Origin: an uncultured Rubritalea sp.
Lineage (GTDB): Bacteria > Verrucomicrobiota > Verrucomicrobiia > Verrucomicrobiales > Akkermansiaceae
Reading direction: 5' to 3'
Assembly: GCA_937923145.1 (NCBI GenBank)
Contig: CALAJT010000009.1
Coordinates: 33,926-97,925 of the forward strand
DNA length: 64,000 nucleotides
Shown: positions 1 through 8,190 of the stretch, piece after piece
Numbering within the stretch: the stretch's first letter is position 1
Layout: the number at the start of each line of letters is the position of its first letter
The notes under the pieces: generated by a model
Told to the model about the DNA's origin: nothing
What the model saw: the letters and a program-made list of their open reading frames with translations, nothing else
Databases searched by the model: none
Made by a program: the position numbers and the translations under genes

Positions 1-989
1 AAGTCATCATCTAATTTTGGAAATGCCCTAACTGGACTATCATTATCCCAGTGTGGATAGTCACTACTGAACATAAGAGTACGCTCGGCCTGCATCATGC
101 GCATGGTCTGCTCTAGCTCTCCTCTTCCAAATGGCTCCTCCACTGGTTGGGTAGTGAAACGACAGCGCTCGAAAACATATTCACTCGGTGCTCTCTTTAA
201 CCAAGGCACTGTATTTCTCAGGGCTTTCCAATTTTTATCCAGCCGCCAAAGTAAGCTAGGAACCCATCCAAATCCACCTTCTACAAATACAAAGTTTAAT
301 TCCTTATATTCATTCAATACCCCTCTGCAAACAATGCTGGTGAGCTGAGCCATGAAGTTTTGGCTTAGATTAGTATGCCATTCTAGATAGCTCGCTGGGT
401 AGCCAGCAGAGAAGCTCTCACTCACTCCCGTGCATTCGCTGCCAGGGTGGAGAGCAATAGGTAAGCCCATCTCCTGAGCCGCCTCGTAGATAGGCCAGTA
501 GTATCTGTCACCTAGCGGAACTCTAGTTGCGCTGGTCATCACTACCTGGACTACTTGCTTCTGCTTGCCCATCCTTCTAATTTCTGCAGCTGAGGCTACT
601 GGATCCATCTGGGTGACTATTATACTACCTAAAAATCTTTTATCATCCGCCAGCCACACCTCACTTTGCCAATCGTTGTAAGCACGCATAATTGCCAACG
701 CAAAATCGACTTCTGGGTGTACTCCTATACCTAGGAACTTAGCTCCTATCAGAACAGCATAGTCCATATCGTAAGCATCTAACAGTTGCTCTTTCATCAC
801 ACTAGGGACAGATCCAGCTGGCTCTCCATTTGGTCCCTGAGCATCTACACGGAGCACTCCCATAGGGTTCTTGATCCCGAATGATCCGGGCATGTGTATT
901 CCTCTCTGACGGAAGTATGCTGGCATTCGTTCAGAAATTTCCTTCATACTGACAGGCACATTGTGAACATCACAGTCGATCAATTTCAT
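1..989 (-). CDS. Amidohydrolase family protein (amidohydro_2), C-terminus cut by window edge
   Basis: Reading leftwards from an ATG at 989, about 329 codons are open and run off the left edge, so no stop codon is seen. The N-terminus reads MKLIDCDVHN, with the early D-x-H typical of the ACMSD-like amidohydrolase_2 group. Further in are IALHPGSE, with a metal-binding His, and near the cut FSSDYPHWD, which matches the conserved Asp-Tyr-Pro-His motif late in this family. Members are TIM-barrel metal-dependent hydrolases or decarboxylases; the substrate cannot be told from sequence. It lies divergent to the KH-domain gene with 103 bp between the starts. Confident on superfamily, not on function. 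Confidence 0.8.
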   Translation of the reverse strand, partial: MKLIDCDVHNVPVSMKEISERMPAYFRQRGIHMPGSFGIKNPMGVLRVDAQGPNGEPAGSVPSVMKEQLLDAYDMDYAVLIGAKFLGIGVHPEVDFALAIMRAYNDWQSEVWLADDKRFLGSIIVTQMDPVASAAEIRRMGKQKQVVQVVMTSATRVPLGDRYYWPIYEAAQEMGLPIALHPGSECTGVSESFSAGYPASYLEWHTNLSQNFMAQLTSIVCRGVLNEYKELNFVFVEGGFGWVPSLLWRLDKNWKALRNTVPWLKRAPSEYVFERCRFTTQPVEEPFGRGELEQTMRMMQAERTLMFSSDYPHWDNDSPVRAFPKLDDD

Positions 990-1092
990 AACTTTCAGAA
1001 TACTACAGAAACCTTAATAATCAACATCTAAATAAATATAGCGAATTTCTATCTCTCCTTGCTAAATCAAAAAATGCCCTCACATTAATAAC

Positions 1093-1455
1093 ATGCAAGA
1101 AGTCACTGATCAGATGCGCGATTTTCTTCAATTTATCGCGCTCCAATTTATCAAATACCCAGATCAGGCTGAGCTGAGGGTCGCTGAAGCTAGTGAGACT
1201 CATATCCGTTTTCGACTGATCGTTCACCAGACAGATGTAGCTATTCTTATTGGTAGAAATGGCTTCACTGCCAGCTCTATCAGAAATGTGCTCAAAGCCG
1301 CTGCCATGCGTGAAGACATCACTGCCACTCTACAAATCGTCTCTCACGAGGAAGAGCAGCAGCGCATCGCCGCTATCGAAGCAGGTGAGGTAATCCAAGA
1401 AGAAGACCACCGTGATAATCACGATGAGTCTGACGATGAATCTCTAGAAGGTTAA
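1093..1455 (+). CDS. KH-domain RNA-binding protein, KhpA-like
   Basis: A 120-residue protein with one KH domain over about residues 5-85. The RNA-contacting GxxG loop is visible in the string LIGRNGFTASSIRNVL. The tail after about residue 90 is strongly acidic (runs of Glu and Asp) and unlikely to be folded. KhpA proteins (UPF0109 family) are small cytoplasmic RNA chaperones linked in other bacteria to small-RNA function and cell size; they are usually about 80 residues, so the acidic tail is an extension. The next gene starts 3 bp after the stop, suggesting one transcript. No ribosomal protein or rimM neighbours are present, unlike the common context. Confidence 0.85.
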   Translation: MQEVTDQMRDFLQFIALQFIKYPDQAELRVAEASETHIRFRLIVHQTDVAILIGRNGFTASSIRNVLKAAAMREDITATLQIVSHEEEQQRIAAIEAGEVIQEEDHRDNHDESDDESLEG

Positions 1456-1458
1456 GAT

Positions 1459-2004
1459 TTGAAAGACCCTTCATTCATCAACAAGCCCTGCCTTTTTTTA
1501 CCAAAGACACGAACTCGTCTCCCAATCACCCATACTCGTGAGTTCCGCACTGCTTGTAATATCCAATATTTTCAAGCCTGCCTAGAACTCGCTCAATCGC
1601 TCTGGAGTAGTGGTTCACCAGCTCAAGCTATATTACAGCTAGATAAATCAATGATGGCTTCAGATGATGAATACTTAGATTATCCCTACCCAGCTATACT
1701 ATGGATCATAGAGAACTCTCCGGATGAGCAATTCATAGGGAACCCTGTGCGTCATTTTCAACATCTGGCTAGCCGCATGAATCATACCCAGCCCAATGCT
1801 GAAGCCAGAATCTGGAGGGCATGGGCATGCCTACATCTCACCGAACAGTTGATTCCTGAGGCTCCTCAGATTTATCCTAGAGACATCCAACAAATAGAAA
1901 AGGAAGCTCTTACTATTCCATCTCTCAAAGAGACTCTAGTTCAACTAGAAGCTCACGGTTCAGAACGGGAGGCTAACTTAGTCAGAGAATCGTTAGAGCC
2001 TTAG
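1459..2004 (+). CDS. Hypothetical protein, 181 aa
   Basis: The frame opens with a TTG at 1459, 3 bp behind the KH-domain gene, and there is no better ATG nearby that keeps the length. The product has no signal peptide or membrane segment. It looks mostly helical; Leu/Ala-rich stretches and two widely spaced Trp-containing segments (residues about 85 and 120) recall a degenerate TPR-type helical repeat, but I do not recognise a family. The phrase QACLELAQSLWSSGSPAQAI is the most repeat-like part. Close coupling to the KH protein suggests co-expression. The last 4 bp overlap the end of the convergent MFS gene. Confidence 0.6.
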   Translation: MKDPSFINKPCLFLPKTRTRLPITHTREFRTACNIQYFQACLELAQSLWSSGSPAQAILQLDKSMMASDDEYLDYPYPAILWIIENSPDEQFIGNPVRHFQHLASRMNHTQPNAEARIWRAWACLHLTEQLIPEAPQIYPRDIQQIEKEALTIPSLKETLVQLEAHGSEREANLVRESLEP

Positions 2005-3266
2005 ACCTCGATCTTATCCCCTCTGAATCCTACTACGAAATAGACCACACTCACTAGCACTGCTACTGTAAGTATCCACCAATAGATAGGCCATAAAGCG
2101 AAATCGTGAGCTGCTGTAGACTTAAATAATTGCCCTACTAAAAGAGGTCCTATAATTCCGCCTACACTCGCTAGTAGCCCCATCAATGACTGAGCCTGCG
2201 CTCGCATGTTTTTAGGAACTTGCCGGTCTACGAACATCTGCCCTGTGACAGAGAAGAAGGTATAGCATATACCATGCATTGCTATTCCTAGCCACATTAA
2301 GCTGAGTAGCTCGAAATGACCTGCTAGAGCAAATAGCGCGAATCTAAAGAGACAAAAGACCATCGCTATGATCATCAGCCACTTAACTCTAGCTCTTACT
2401 CCCACCCAGCTCAAAAACAACATTGCCCCTATTTCCACAAACTGTCCCAGTGTCATTTGAGCCGAGGCTCCAGGAAGAAACCACTGCACGACTAATGCAA
2501 ATTCAGACTGATCGCGGGCAGCCAAAGCTTTCAGCATAACAGGAGCATACAGATAAAATGAAGCTAGTGGTAGAGCTAGTAATAGTGCTGATAAAAAATA
2601 AACTCTCAGCTTCCTGTTTTCTAACAGAGAAAATGCTGACCAACCTAGTTTATCTAATAAATTAGGAATTTTAAGCTGAACCTCAGGTGGAGTTCTAGGT
2701 AACATAAAAGCAGAGAGCCCCATAAAGATTCGGACATAAGCAGCTATCTTACCAGCCATAACACTACTATCTAGAGCTAGGTAACTCACTACCAGACCTG
2801 CGCAAATCCACCCTATCGTGCCCCATACACGGAACAGAGGGAAATCATGTTCAGCATTACGTGAGTTCACAAGAGCCACTTTAGTGAGTAGCGCCCACAT
2901 TGGTGCTGCGATAAGAGCATTACATCCTTGGAAAAATACAAACCACCAAGGACTCCAGCCCCACTCCAAGACACTAAATGAAAGCCATAGAAAAATAGCT
3001 CCTGAAATAGATAAAACTCCTAGCAACTTCTGAGCCTCAAACCTCCTATCTGCAAGTGCTGCAAAGAACAAACTAGAGATGATCGCTACTGCCGGAGCTA
3101 TCGCAGCTGCATATTCAGTCACCCAGAGTGCATTATAACTATCTAAGATATTAGAAATAGCTGGTGACCATAATCCAGGTGCCACTGAAAGCAAAAAAAA
3201 CACAACGCCTATCCATATATTCCGAGAGAATAATCCAGGTGGTCTAATAGTTTGAACGGCTTGCAT
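2001..3266 (-). CDS. MFS transporter, nucleoside/sugar permease-like
   Basis: A 421-residue, very hydrophobic protein with about 12 predicted membrane helices, typical major facilitator length. The C-terminal half has the stretch VPKNMRAQAQSLMGLLASVG followed by GIIGPLLVG, which is characteristic of the NupG/XapB nucleoside permease and LacY-like (MFS_1_like) branch. It probably imports a nucleoside or sugar with protons across the inner membrane; the substrate is a guess. There is no catabolic operon next to it. Its stop codon overlaps the end of the convergent hypothetical gene by 4 bp. Confidence 0.8.
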   Translation of the reverse strand: MQAVQTIRPPGLFSRNIWIGVVFFLLSVAPGLWSPAISNILDSYNALWVTEYAAAIAPAVAIISSLFFAALADRRFEAQKLLGVLSISGAIFLWLSFSVLEWGWSPWWFVFFQGCNALIAAPMWALLTKVALVNSRNAEHDFPLFRVWGTIGWICAGLVVSYLALDSSVMAGKIAAYVRIFMGLSAFMLPRTPPEVQLKIPNLLDKLGWSAFSLLENRKLRVYFLSALLLALPLASFYLYAPVMLKALAARDQSEFALVVQWFLPGASAQMTLGQFVEIGAMLFLSWVGVRARVKWLMIIAMVFCLFRFALFALAGHFELLSLMWLGIAMHGICYTFFSVTGQMFVDRQVPKNMRAQAQSLMGLLASVGGIIGPLLVGQLFKSTAAHDFALWPIYWWILTVAVLVSVVYFVVGFRGDKIEV

Positions 3267-3400
3267 AGGCTAAACATGAGGATACTTAATTGCATCTCCC
3301 AATCCAGTTCGTTTATAAAGAGATAACTACACGAATAAAGCCAAACTTTTAAATTCAGTGTCCCTATCACTCTGTCGAGATTTATAGCATGTCTTATATA

Positions 3401-3430
3401 GAAAAAAAGAGCACCCAGTGAGCGCCCTTT
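3401..3430 (-). terminator. Rho-independent terminator of the EF-hand gene
   Basis: On the minus strand a 9-bp stem (AAAGGGCGC with GTGCTCTTT, two G-U pairs) encloses a 7-nt loop and runs into a stretch of seven T residues. It lies about 30 bp past the stop of the EF-hand gene. Confidence 0.65.
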
Positions 3431-3461
3431 ATAATTGAATCAATTTGTAGATTAGAGGAAA

Positions 3462-4328
3462 TTATTCTTTATCTTTTTTGCCTTCTTTACGGCCATTTTT
3501 GTTATGACCACTTTTACCGTGACCGCCACGCTTGGCTTTGAGGTGGTGCATCAGCTGGAATGGCCGATTCACCATCATCCACTCACCTGCTGCTTTACGC
3601 TCTTCACCATCTAGCTCACCACTGTTATCAACGTCAAACTTGTCGAGAATATCTTGCTTCTCAGTTTCCTGAGCTATTTTACGTTCGTCTTTTGATAGCT
3701 CACCGTCACCGTCTACATCATATTTTTTGAGCATTTCAGCTTTAAATTGTTCGTGCTGAGCTTTGTAAGACTCTCTAACAGCCTTGCGCTCTTCTCCAGA
3801 AAGTTCACCATCACCATCAGTGTCATGCTTTTCTATGAATTTCACTTTCATTTTCTTCATGCGCTGTTTCATTTCACCGTGGCGCTTCTTCATTGCTTCT
3901 TTGAGAGCTTTTCTCTCATCTTCAGAGAGTTTACCGTCACCATCAGCGTCAAACTTTTTCATCATTTCTTTACGACGATCTTCACTATGCTTACCACCTT
4001 TATGACCGTGTCTGCGATGTCCTTTGTGACCGCCGCGCTTGCCAGCTTTTTCTCTGTAAGCTTTTTTCTCTTCGTCAGATACTTCACCGTCACCGTTGGT
4101 ATCGATTTTCTTCAGCATCTTTTTTTTCCAAGCTGCTTTAGCTACTTTTTTCTCATTTTCTGAAAGTTTACCGTCTTTGTCGGCATCATACTTCTCAAGC
4201 ATTTCTTTCTTCCTGTCTTCGCCTTTATGCCAGCCCTTTCCTTTTTTGCAGCTCTTACCTTCAGCGAAAGTGATTCCACTAAATCCAAAAAGGGCTATAG
4301 CCGATGCGTATACTAATGTCTTTGTCAT
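3462..4328 (-). CDS. Secreted EF-hand calcium-binding protein with six EF loops
   Basis: A 288-residue protein with a signal peptide (MTKTLVYASAIALFGFSGIT, cleavage after FA-E near residue 23). Six canonical EF-hand loops of the form D-x-D-x-D-G-x-L-S-x-x-E start near residues 48, 76, 127, 169, 204 and 232; the last, DVDNSGELDGEE, has Ser at the fifth position. Between loops 2 and 3 is a His/Gly/Lys-rich linker (residues about 98-115), and the C-terminal 25 residues are also Lys/Gly/His-rich. It would bind calcium in the periplasm or outside the cell. Such EF-hand proteins are common in marine Verrucomicrobiota and Planctomycetota, but their roles are unknown. The 5' leader is A/C-rich without a ribosome binding site. 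Confidence 0.85.
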   Translation of the reverse strand: MTKTLVYASAIALFGFSGITFAEGKSCKKGKGWHKGEDRKKEMLEKYDADKDGKLSENEKKVAKAAWKKKMLKKIDTNGDGEVSDEEKKAYREKAGKRGGHKGHRRHGHKGGKHSEDRRKEMMKKFDADGDGKLSEDERKALKEAMKKRHGEMKQRMKKMKVKFIEKHDTDGDGELSGEERKAVRESYKAQHEQFKAEMLKKYDVDGDGELSKDERKIAQETEKQDILDKFDVDNSGELDGEERKAAGEWMMVNRPFQLMHHLKAKRGGHGKSGHNKNGRKEGKKDKE

Positions 4329-4527
4329 GTTTTTTGAAGTTTGATTGTTGTTATTGTGAGAAATCAGCAGTTATTTTCATTAATCTTAATTCTCTTCTCT
4401 GAAGGTATTAACCGTGTGAATAACCAAGAGTTGCAAATAAGTTTACATTTTCTCAAATTTTTTCCTAGTTTCCCCTATCTTTTGAGCTTTCCTTGCAAAA
4501 AAGTATTTCCCAGTTCAGTCTAGGCGT

Positions 4528-5022
4528 ATGAAAAAATTACTCATCTTAGGAGTTATTATCACGGGCATCATCGCTACAGGGTTTTGGTATTATTCTGCAG
4601 AGAACATAGTAGTCAGGAAATCTAACAAGCTGACGGAATGCTTTGAGAAATCTCAAGGAGATGGATTACTTTCTAATGTTCTGAGCGAAGACACATTCCG
4701 TGATCTACTGGACAAGAAGGTCGCGCTAGATTTCGATCATGATGATATGCCAGACATGAAAGGTGGCATCAAGCAAGACCGAGATCACTTGGCTAGGAAC
4801 TATCTCTACATGATGAAATCCGCTAAATACATAACACTTACAGATCTAAATATAGATCTGCTCAGTATTGAAGAAGAGTCTGCAACAGTCAAAGTAAAGA
4901 CTCACGCGGAAGTTAAGCATAATAGAAGCAAGCTTAACTCTGACATTAATCTAATACTAGATTACAAGAAAACTAACGAAGGTTGGAGAATCAGTGGTAT
5001 CAAAGTGCAGAAGAAAGACTAG
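4528..5022 (+). CDS. Membrane-anchored hypothetical protein, possibly NTF2-like
   Basis: A 164-residue protein with an N-terminal membrane anchor (KKLLILGVIITGIIATGFWY, residues 2-21) followed by a soluble domain outside the membrane. The C-terminal half alternates strands as in NTF2/SnoaL-like folds: TLTDLNIDLLSIEEESATVK, then a hydrophilic strand, then YKKTNEGWRISGIKV, the usual last-strand pattern of these folds. This assignment is from pattern only. No catalytic residues are evident. The gene stands alone; its stop is 6 bp from the end of the convergent PEP-CTERM gene. Confidence 0.6.
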   Translation: MKKLLILGVIITGIIATGFWYYSAENIVVRKSNKLTECFEKSQGDGLLSNVLSEDTFRDLLDKKVALDFDHDDMPDMKGGIKQDRDHLARNYLYMMKSAKYITLTDLNIDLLSIEEESATVKVKTHAEVKHNRSKLNSDINLILDYKKTNEGWRISGIKVQKKD

Positions 5023-5028
5023 GTAGGA

Positions 5029-5823
5029 TTACCTCTGACGCCTAGCTAACAATCCTATTAAACCTACCATAGAAAGTAGAGTGCTGGATGGCTCTGGAAC
5101 TACGCGAGCACCAACCCAGAATGTACTCATGTTATTTTCTTGTAGTTCAGGCTCATTGATAGCTTCATTCCTAATTGTTAAGGTGGTCCCTCTTTCTTTA
5201 AAAACGACCATATCATCTCTTTGAAAAAGACTATTTCCTTTAACTAGAGATTCTATACCCCATCCACCAACAGCTACTAAGTTATCTGGATATTTACTGT
5301 CTGGAGAAACCCACACTGTCCACTCGATCGTCTCGTTACTTTTCAGATCCACTGTTGGAAGAGCAAAGGTTGCTGATGCTCTATTATCTGTCGTAGGATC
5401 TCCATCTTCTAGACTTCCTATACACCAAAGCGAGGTATTGAACATGTCCGTATTAATACTATTTTCCACTGTGTCTATGAGAGCTGTTCCCTGTGCAACA
5501 GCCACTCTTAAAGGACCACCTCTAGGAGTTAATAAAGTATCAGAGTCTACAGTTACTGCACTAGTATTAGATGATGCATCGAATGCTGCCTCATTCACTC
5601 TTATCAGTTCATTAGGAAGCCATTTCCCAGCAAAGTCTGTGTCAAAAAATTTTGCCTCTGGAGGCTGGTCACCAACACTAGGAAACTCTATAAAATCGAT
5701 CGTTCCTACCTGAGTGTAGTCCCCAAAAGTTTGAGCATTTGAAATATCTGTAAGTAATAGAGTGCTAAAAGCCAAGCTAACAAGATTAGCTTTGAATTTA
5801 TTTTTTGTGAATTTGCTTTTCAT
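5029..5823 (-). CDS. PEP-CTERM sorting-domain protein
   Basis: The C-terminus reads VPEPSSTLLSMVGLIGLLAR followed by RQR: the VPEP motif, a short membrane helix and a basic tail that define PEP-CTERM substrates of exosortase. The start is placed at the ATG at 5823, giving the signal peptide MKSKFTKNKFKANLVSLAFS with cleavage near NAQ-T; the open frame extends 15 codons further upstream to 5868, but those would bury the signal. The central 200 residues are Thr/Ser/Asn-rich and predicted beta, with no recognised enzyme motif. Such proteins are exported and anchored or released with exopolysaccharide. No exosortase gene is in the window. Confidence 0.85.
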   Translation of the reverse strand: MKSKFTKNKFKANLVSLAFSTLLLTDISNAQTFGDYTQVGTIDFIEFPSVGDQPPEAKFFDTDFAGKWLPNELIRVNEAAFDASSNTSAVTVDSDTLLTPRGGPLRVAVAQGTALIDTVENSINTDMFNTSLWCIGSLEDGDPTTDNRASATFALPTVDLKSNETIEWTVWVSPDSKYPDNLVAVGGWGIESLVKGNSLFQRDDMVVFKERGTTLTIRNEAINEPELQENNMSTFWVGARVVPEPSSTLLSMVGLIGLLARRQR

Positions 5824-5908
5824 GACGAGTGACTGAATAGTTATTATTAAAAATAAATATATCTGCAAATCCCAATGGACAAGTAATTTTTCAAAAATAC
5901 AATTTAAA

Positions 5909-6946
5909 TTATATTTCAGTAATTCCCACTTGGGTCATTAAATACACTGCGAATGTTCCAAGCCAATGTTCACCCTCGTAACTACCACTACTCACCCGCT
6001 TCAGGCCTGCTTCCTGGTGACGCTCAGCAGCTGCTAGTAAGTGACTTTTCACAAATCCCAGATTTGAGATATTAGATGCTATTCCAATCATCGCCCATGC
6101 TCTGCTTAGATTAAGCCCTACTAAATGGACTAAATGGCCATCATCTAGATCACTCACTGTGACAGGTTCGAGTAGATTCCCGGCTTTACCATGCGCTAAT
6201 TCTGGGAGAAAATTTTGCAACCATAACTGAAACTCAGCTGTGGGCAATACCCGTCGCATCAGATCAGCTTCATTCAGTCCAGCAGAGAAGAAATCATTTC
6301 CGCTAGGCTCATATTCAGTAGGGTATTTCTCATCCTTACCATAATATTTAATCGCACGCTCGATGATTAATTCCTCAAAATCCATCTCCCCTGTCGCTCG
6401 AGCCCAGTCCAGCATCTGCCCCATTGGAAATGCCGACTCTGGATGAAATCCACAGCGCACAGGCCAATCTAGTTTTGGTAAATACTTTTTAGCATTATCA
6501 ACAATTATTCTCTCAACTGGTCCATACCATTTCGCCCACCCCTCAGTTCCGTCAGCTCCGTCAGCTCCGTCAGTTCCCTCTAGTCCCCTAAGCTCTATAC
6601 CTAACCTCAGCGCCCATGCCCAGCCATACATTCTCTCAAAACTCGGATTACTCGCTAGATTTTCAGCCTCGGATTGTAGACCTTCTTGGCTAAATTCCCT
6701 CCCTAATTCAGAGCGGATTTCATCAGCGCAAGACAGCTCAGGACAGAACCTCAGTAAACGCACCAAGGTCCAATGCGCATGAACAGATGAATGCCAGTCA
6801 AAGTGACCATAGAATACAGGATAGAGATCTTTAGGTCGCTTCACATCCTCAAGACCATTCATCACTACTCCTGGCTTGTTAGGGAATTCGCGCTCAAGAC
6901 CAGCTAGTGCTAGACGAGCCACCTTTTCTGCTAATTCGATTTTCAT
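5909..6946 (-). CDS. DUF2891 family protein
   Basis: A 345-residue soluble protein matching the DUF2891 pattern: an early YPVFYGHFDWHSSVHAHWTL motif with several His residues, and a helical remainder resembling an alpha/alpha toroid. Trp-rich and His-rich conserved strings near the N-terminus suggest a sugar- or metal-binding pocket, but no activity is established that I know of. It starts 6 bp after the stop of the OxyR-like regulator, so the two are probably co-transcribed. Residues around 125-137 are a low-complexity Gly-Ala-Asp insertion encoded by a 9-bp tandem repeat. Confidence 0.8.
   Translation of the reverse strand: MKIELAEKVARLALAGLEREFPNKPGVVMNGLEDVKRPKDLYPVFYGHFDWHSSVHAHWTLVRLLRFCPELSCADEIRSELGREFSQEGLQSEAENLASNPSFERMYGWAWALRLGIELRGLEGTDGADGADGTEGWAKWYGPVERIIVDNAKKYLPKLDWPVRCGFHPESAFPMGQMLDWARATGEMDFEELIIERAIKYYGKDEKYPTEYEPSGNDFFSAGLNEADLMRRVLPTAEFQLWLQNFLPELAHGKAGNLLEPVTVSDLDDGHLVHLVGLNLSRAWAMIGIASNISNLGFVKSHLLAAAERHQEAGLKRVSSGSYEGEHWLGTFAVYLMTQVGITEI
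6544..6579. repeat. Four-copy 9-bp tandem repeat inside the DUF2891 gene
   Basis: Units CAGTTCCGT, CAGCTCCGT, CAGCTCCGT and CAGTTCCCT follow each other without gaps on the + strand. On the coding strand they give a Gly-Thr/Ala-Asp-Gly type run. The unit is a multiple of three, so copy-number changes keep the reading frame. Confidence 0.85.
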
Positions 6947-6952
6947 AAGTTT

Positions 6953-7825
6953 CTATGACGACACTAGTGCCTTAATGACAAGTCTTTCTGATTCATCAAA
7001 TAGCTTATCTATTCTACTGATGATATTGACCTCCCTCACTAAATTACTTCCTTTAATTTTCGGAATAATAATCCCACGTTTTTTGTAGTTGGGTAATGCC
7101 ATCTCAGGGATAATTCCATACCCCATATCTGATTCTACTAAACCTACTAGAGTTTCGATATTCTCACATCTGACAGACCCAGTAGTTTGTAGATCAATCG
7201 CTCTACATTGGCTCATAGTCTGGTCACTTAGGCAGTGTCCTTCCTTGAGTAGAATTAGCTTTTGTAAATTAAGATCTGAAAACTTCTCTATTTCTCTATA
7301 TTGCTTCGTCTCAGGAAGTATTACATGGAGAGGATCCAGATAGAGTGACTCCAGTTGAAGCCCGCTAGGGAGGCTGGGAATATTACTACAGATCCCGAAG
7401 TCTACTTCTTCGCTCATCACCTTTTCTATCATCTCCGCGGTCTTATCCTCACTAATATCGATATTTATATCAGGAATGAGCTCTCTAATCTTACCTATTC
7501 TCTGAGGAATCAAGTAGGGTGCGATGGTAGGTATCGCACCGATACGGATCACCTTCTTATGCATCTCACTCCTGTCATCGAACAACTGTAAGGTCTCTTC
7601 CCAGAGAAATAGTATACGCTGTGCTTGTTGCCAGAAGGTTTCCCCTGCAGAAGTCAGTCTACAGCCCTTGCGAGACCTTATCACTAATTGCTCTCCGAGT
7701 TCATCTTCTAGCTTTTTGATCTGTAGACTGAGCGATGGCTGACTCACCGAGCAGAATGCTGCAGCCTTGGCGAAGCTACCCTCTTTATAAAGTGCTCTGA
7801 AGTAGAATAGTTGACTAATTTCCAT
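6953..7825 (-). CDS. oxyR: LysR-family regulator, OxyR-type peroxide sensor
   Basis: A 290-residue LysR protein: N-terminal winged helix (residues 1-60, with FAKAAAFCSVSQPSLSLQIK as the recognition region) and a periplasmic-binding-protein-like effector domain. The effector domain has LLKEGHCLSDQTMSQC, which matches the OxyR redox loop (GHCLRDQ...C in E. coli). Cys198 and Cys207 are spaced exactly as the disulfide pair Cys199/Cys208 of E. coli OxyR. That pair senses hydrogen peroxide. It is likely transcribed with the downstream DUF2891 gene; no catalase or peroxiredoxin gene is adjacent. The family is certain, the OxyR assignment rests on the two cysteines and their context. Confidence 0.82.
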   Translation of the reverse strand: MEISQLFYFRALYKEGSFAKAAAFCSVSQPSLSLQIKKLEDELGEQLVIRSRKGCRLTSAGETFWQQAQRILFLWEETLQLFDDRSEMHKKVIRIGAIPTIAPYLIPQRIGKIRELIPDINIDISEDKTAEMIEKVMSEEVDFGICSNIPSLPSGLQLESLYLDPLHVILPETKQYREIEKFSDLNLQKLILLKEGHCLSDQTMSQCRAIDLQTTGSVRCENIETLVGLVESDMGYGIIPEMALPNYKKRGIIIPKIKGSNLVREVNIISRIDKLFDESERLVIKALVSS

Positions 7826-8011
7826 GAGTATTATGCTAGTTGATGGTTTAACTCAATTTTGAACAACTTACAAATAGAAGTTACTAAAGCTGATATCCAA
7901 GCATAGGAAGCTGCACTAATATCTATCTGGCTAAAAACATTTTAAATCTTTACCATTTGCCATTTAGAGGCTAATAAATATCTCAATAAACCACCTACAA
8001 TTTTCACTATT

Positions 8012-8116
8012 ATGATGGCACGCAAAACAATCGAATTCGTAATCAAACTTTTCATTATCGCTCTTATCTCTATGGCATGTATCTATGCATTTAAGGTGGT
8101 AGGTATGTTTGCATAA
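8012..8116 (+). CDS. Possible small single-span membrane protein, 34 aa
   Basis: An open frame of 34 codons starts with tandem ATG codons at 8012 and 8015. It encodes a short basic N-terminus (MMARKTIEF), then a hydrophobic helix of about 20 residues (VIKLFIIALISMACIYAF) and a short tail. A basic start followed by one membrane helix is a reasonable small-protein design, and the gap it lies in has no other gene. It precedes the M23 peptidase gene by 74 bp. There is no ribosome binding site, as for most genes here. Could be chance. Confidence 0.4.
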   Translation: MMARKTIEFVIKLFIIALISMACIYAFKVVGMFA

Positions 8117-8190
8117 TCCGCTCCCCACTCTATTAAGCTAAAATCTATAAGAACTCTGTGAGAGCTTCCATAGATCCTCAGAGTTCAGTC

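Noticed and set aside
4096..4344. Phe/Ser-rich + strand open frames opposite the EF-hand gene (3747-4344)
   Set aside because: They are antisense shadows caused by the repetitive Lys/Asp codons of the EF-hand gene.
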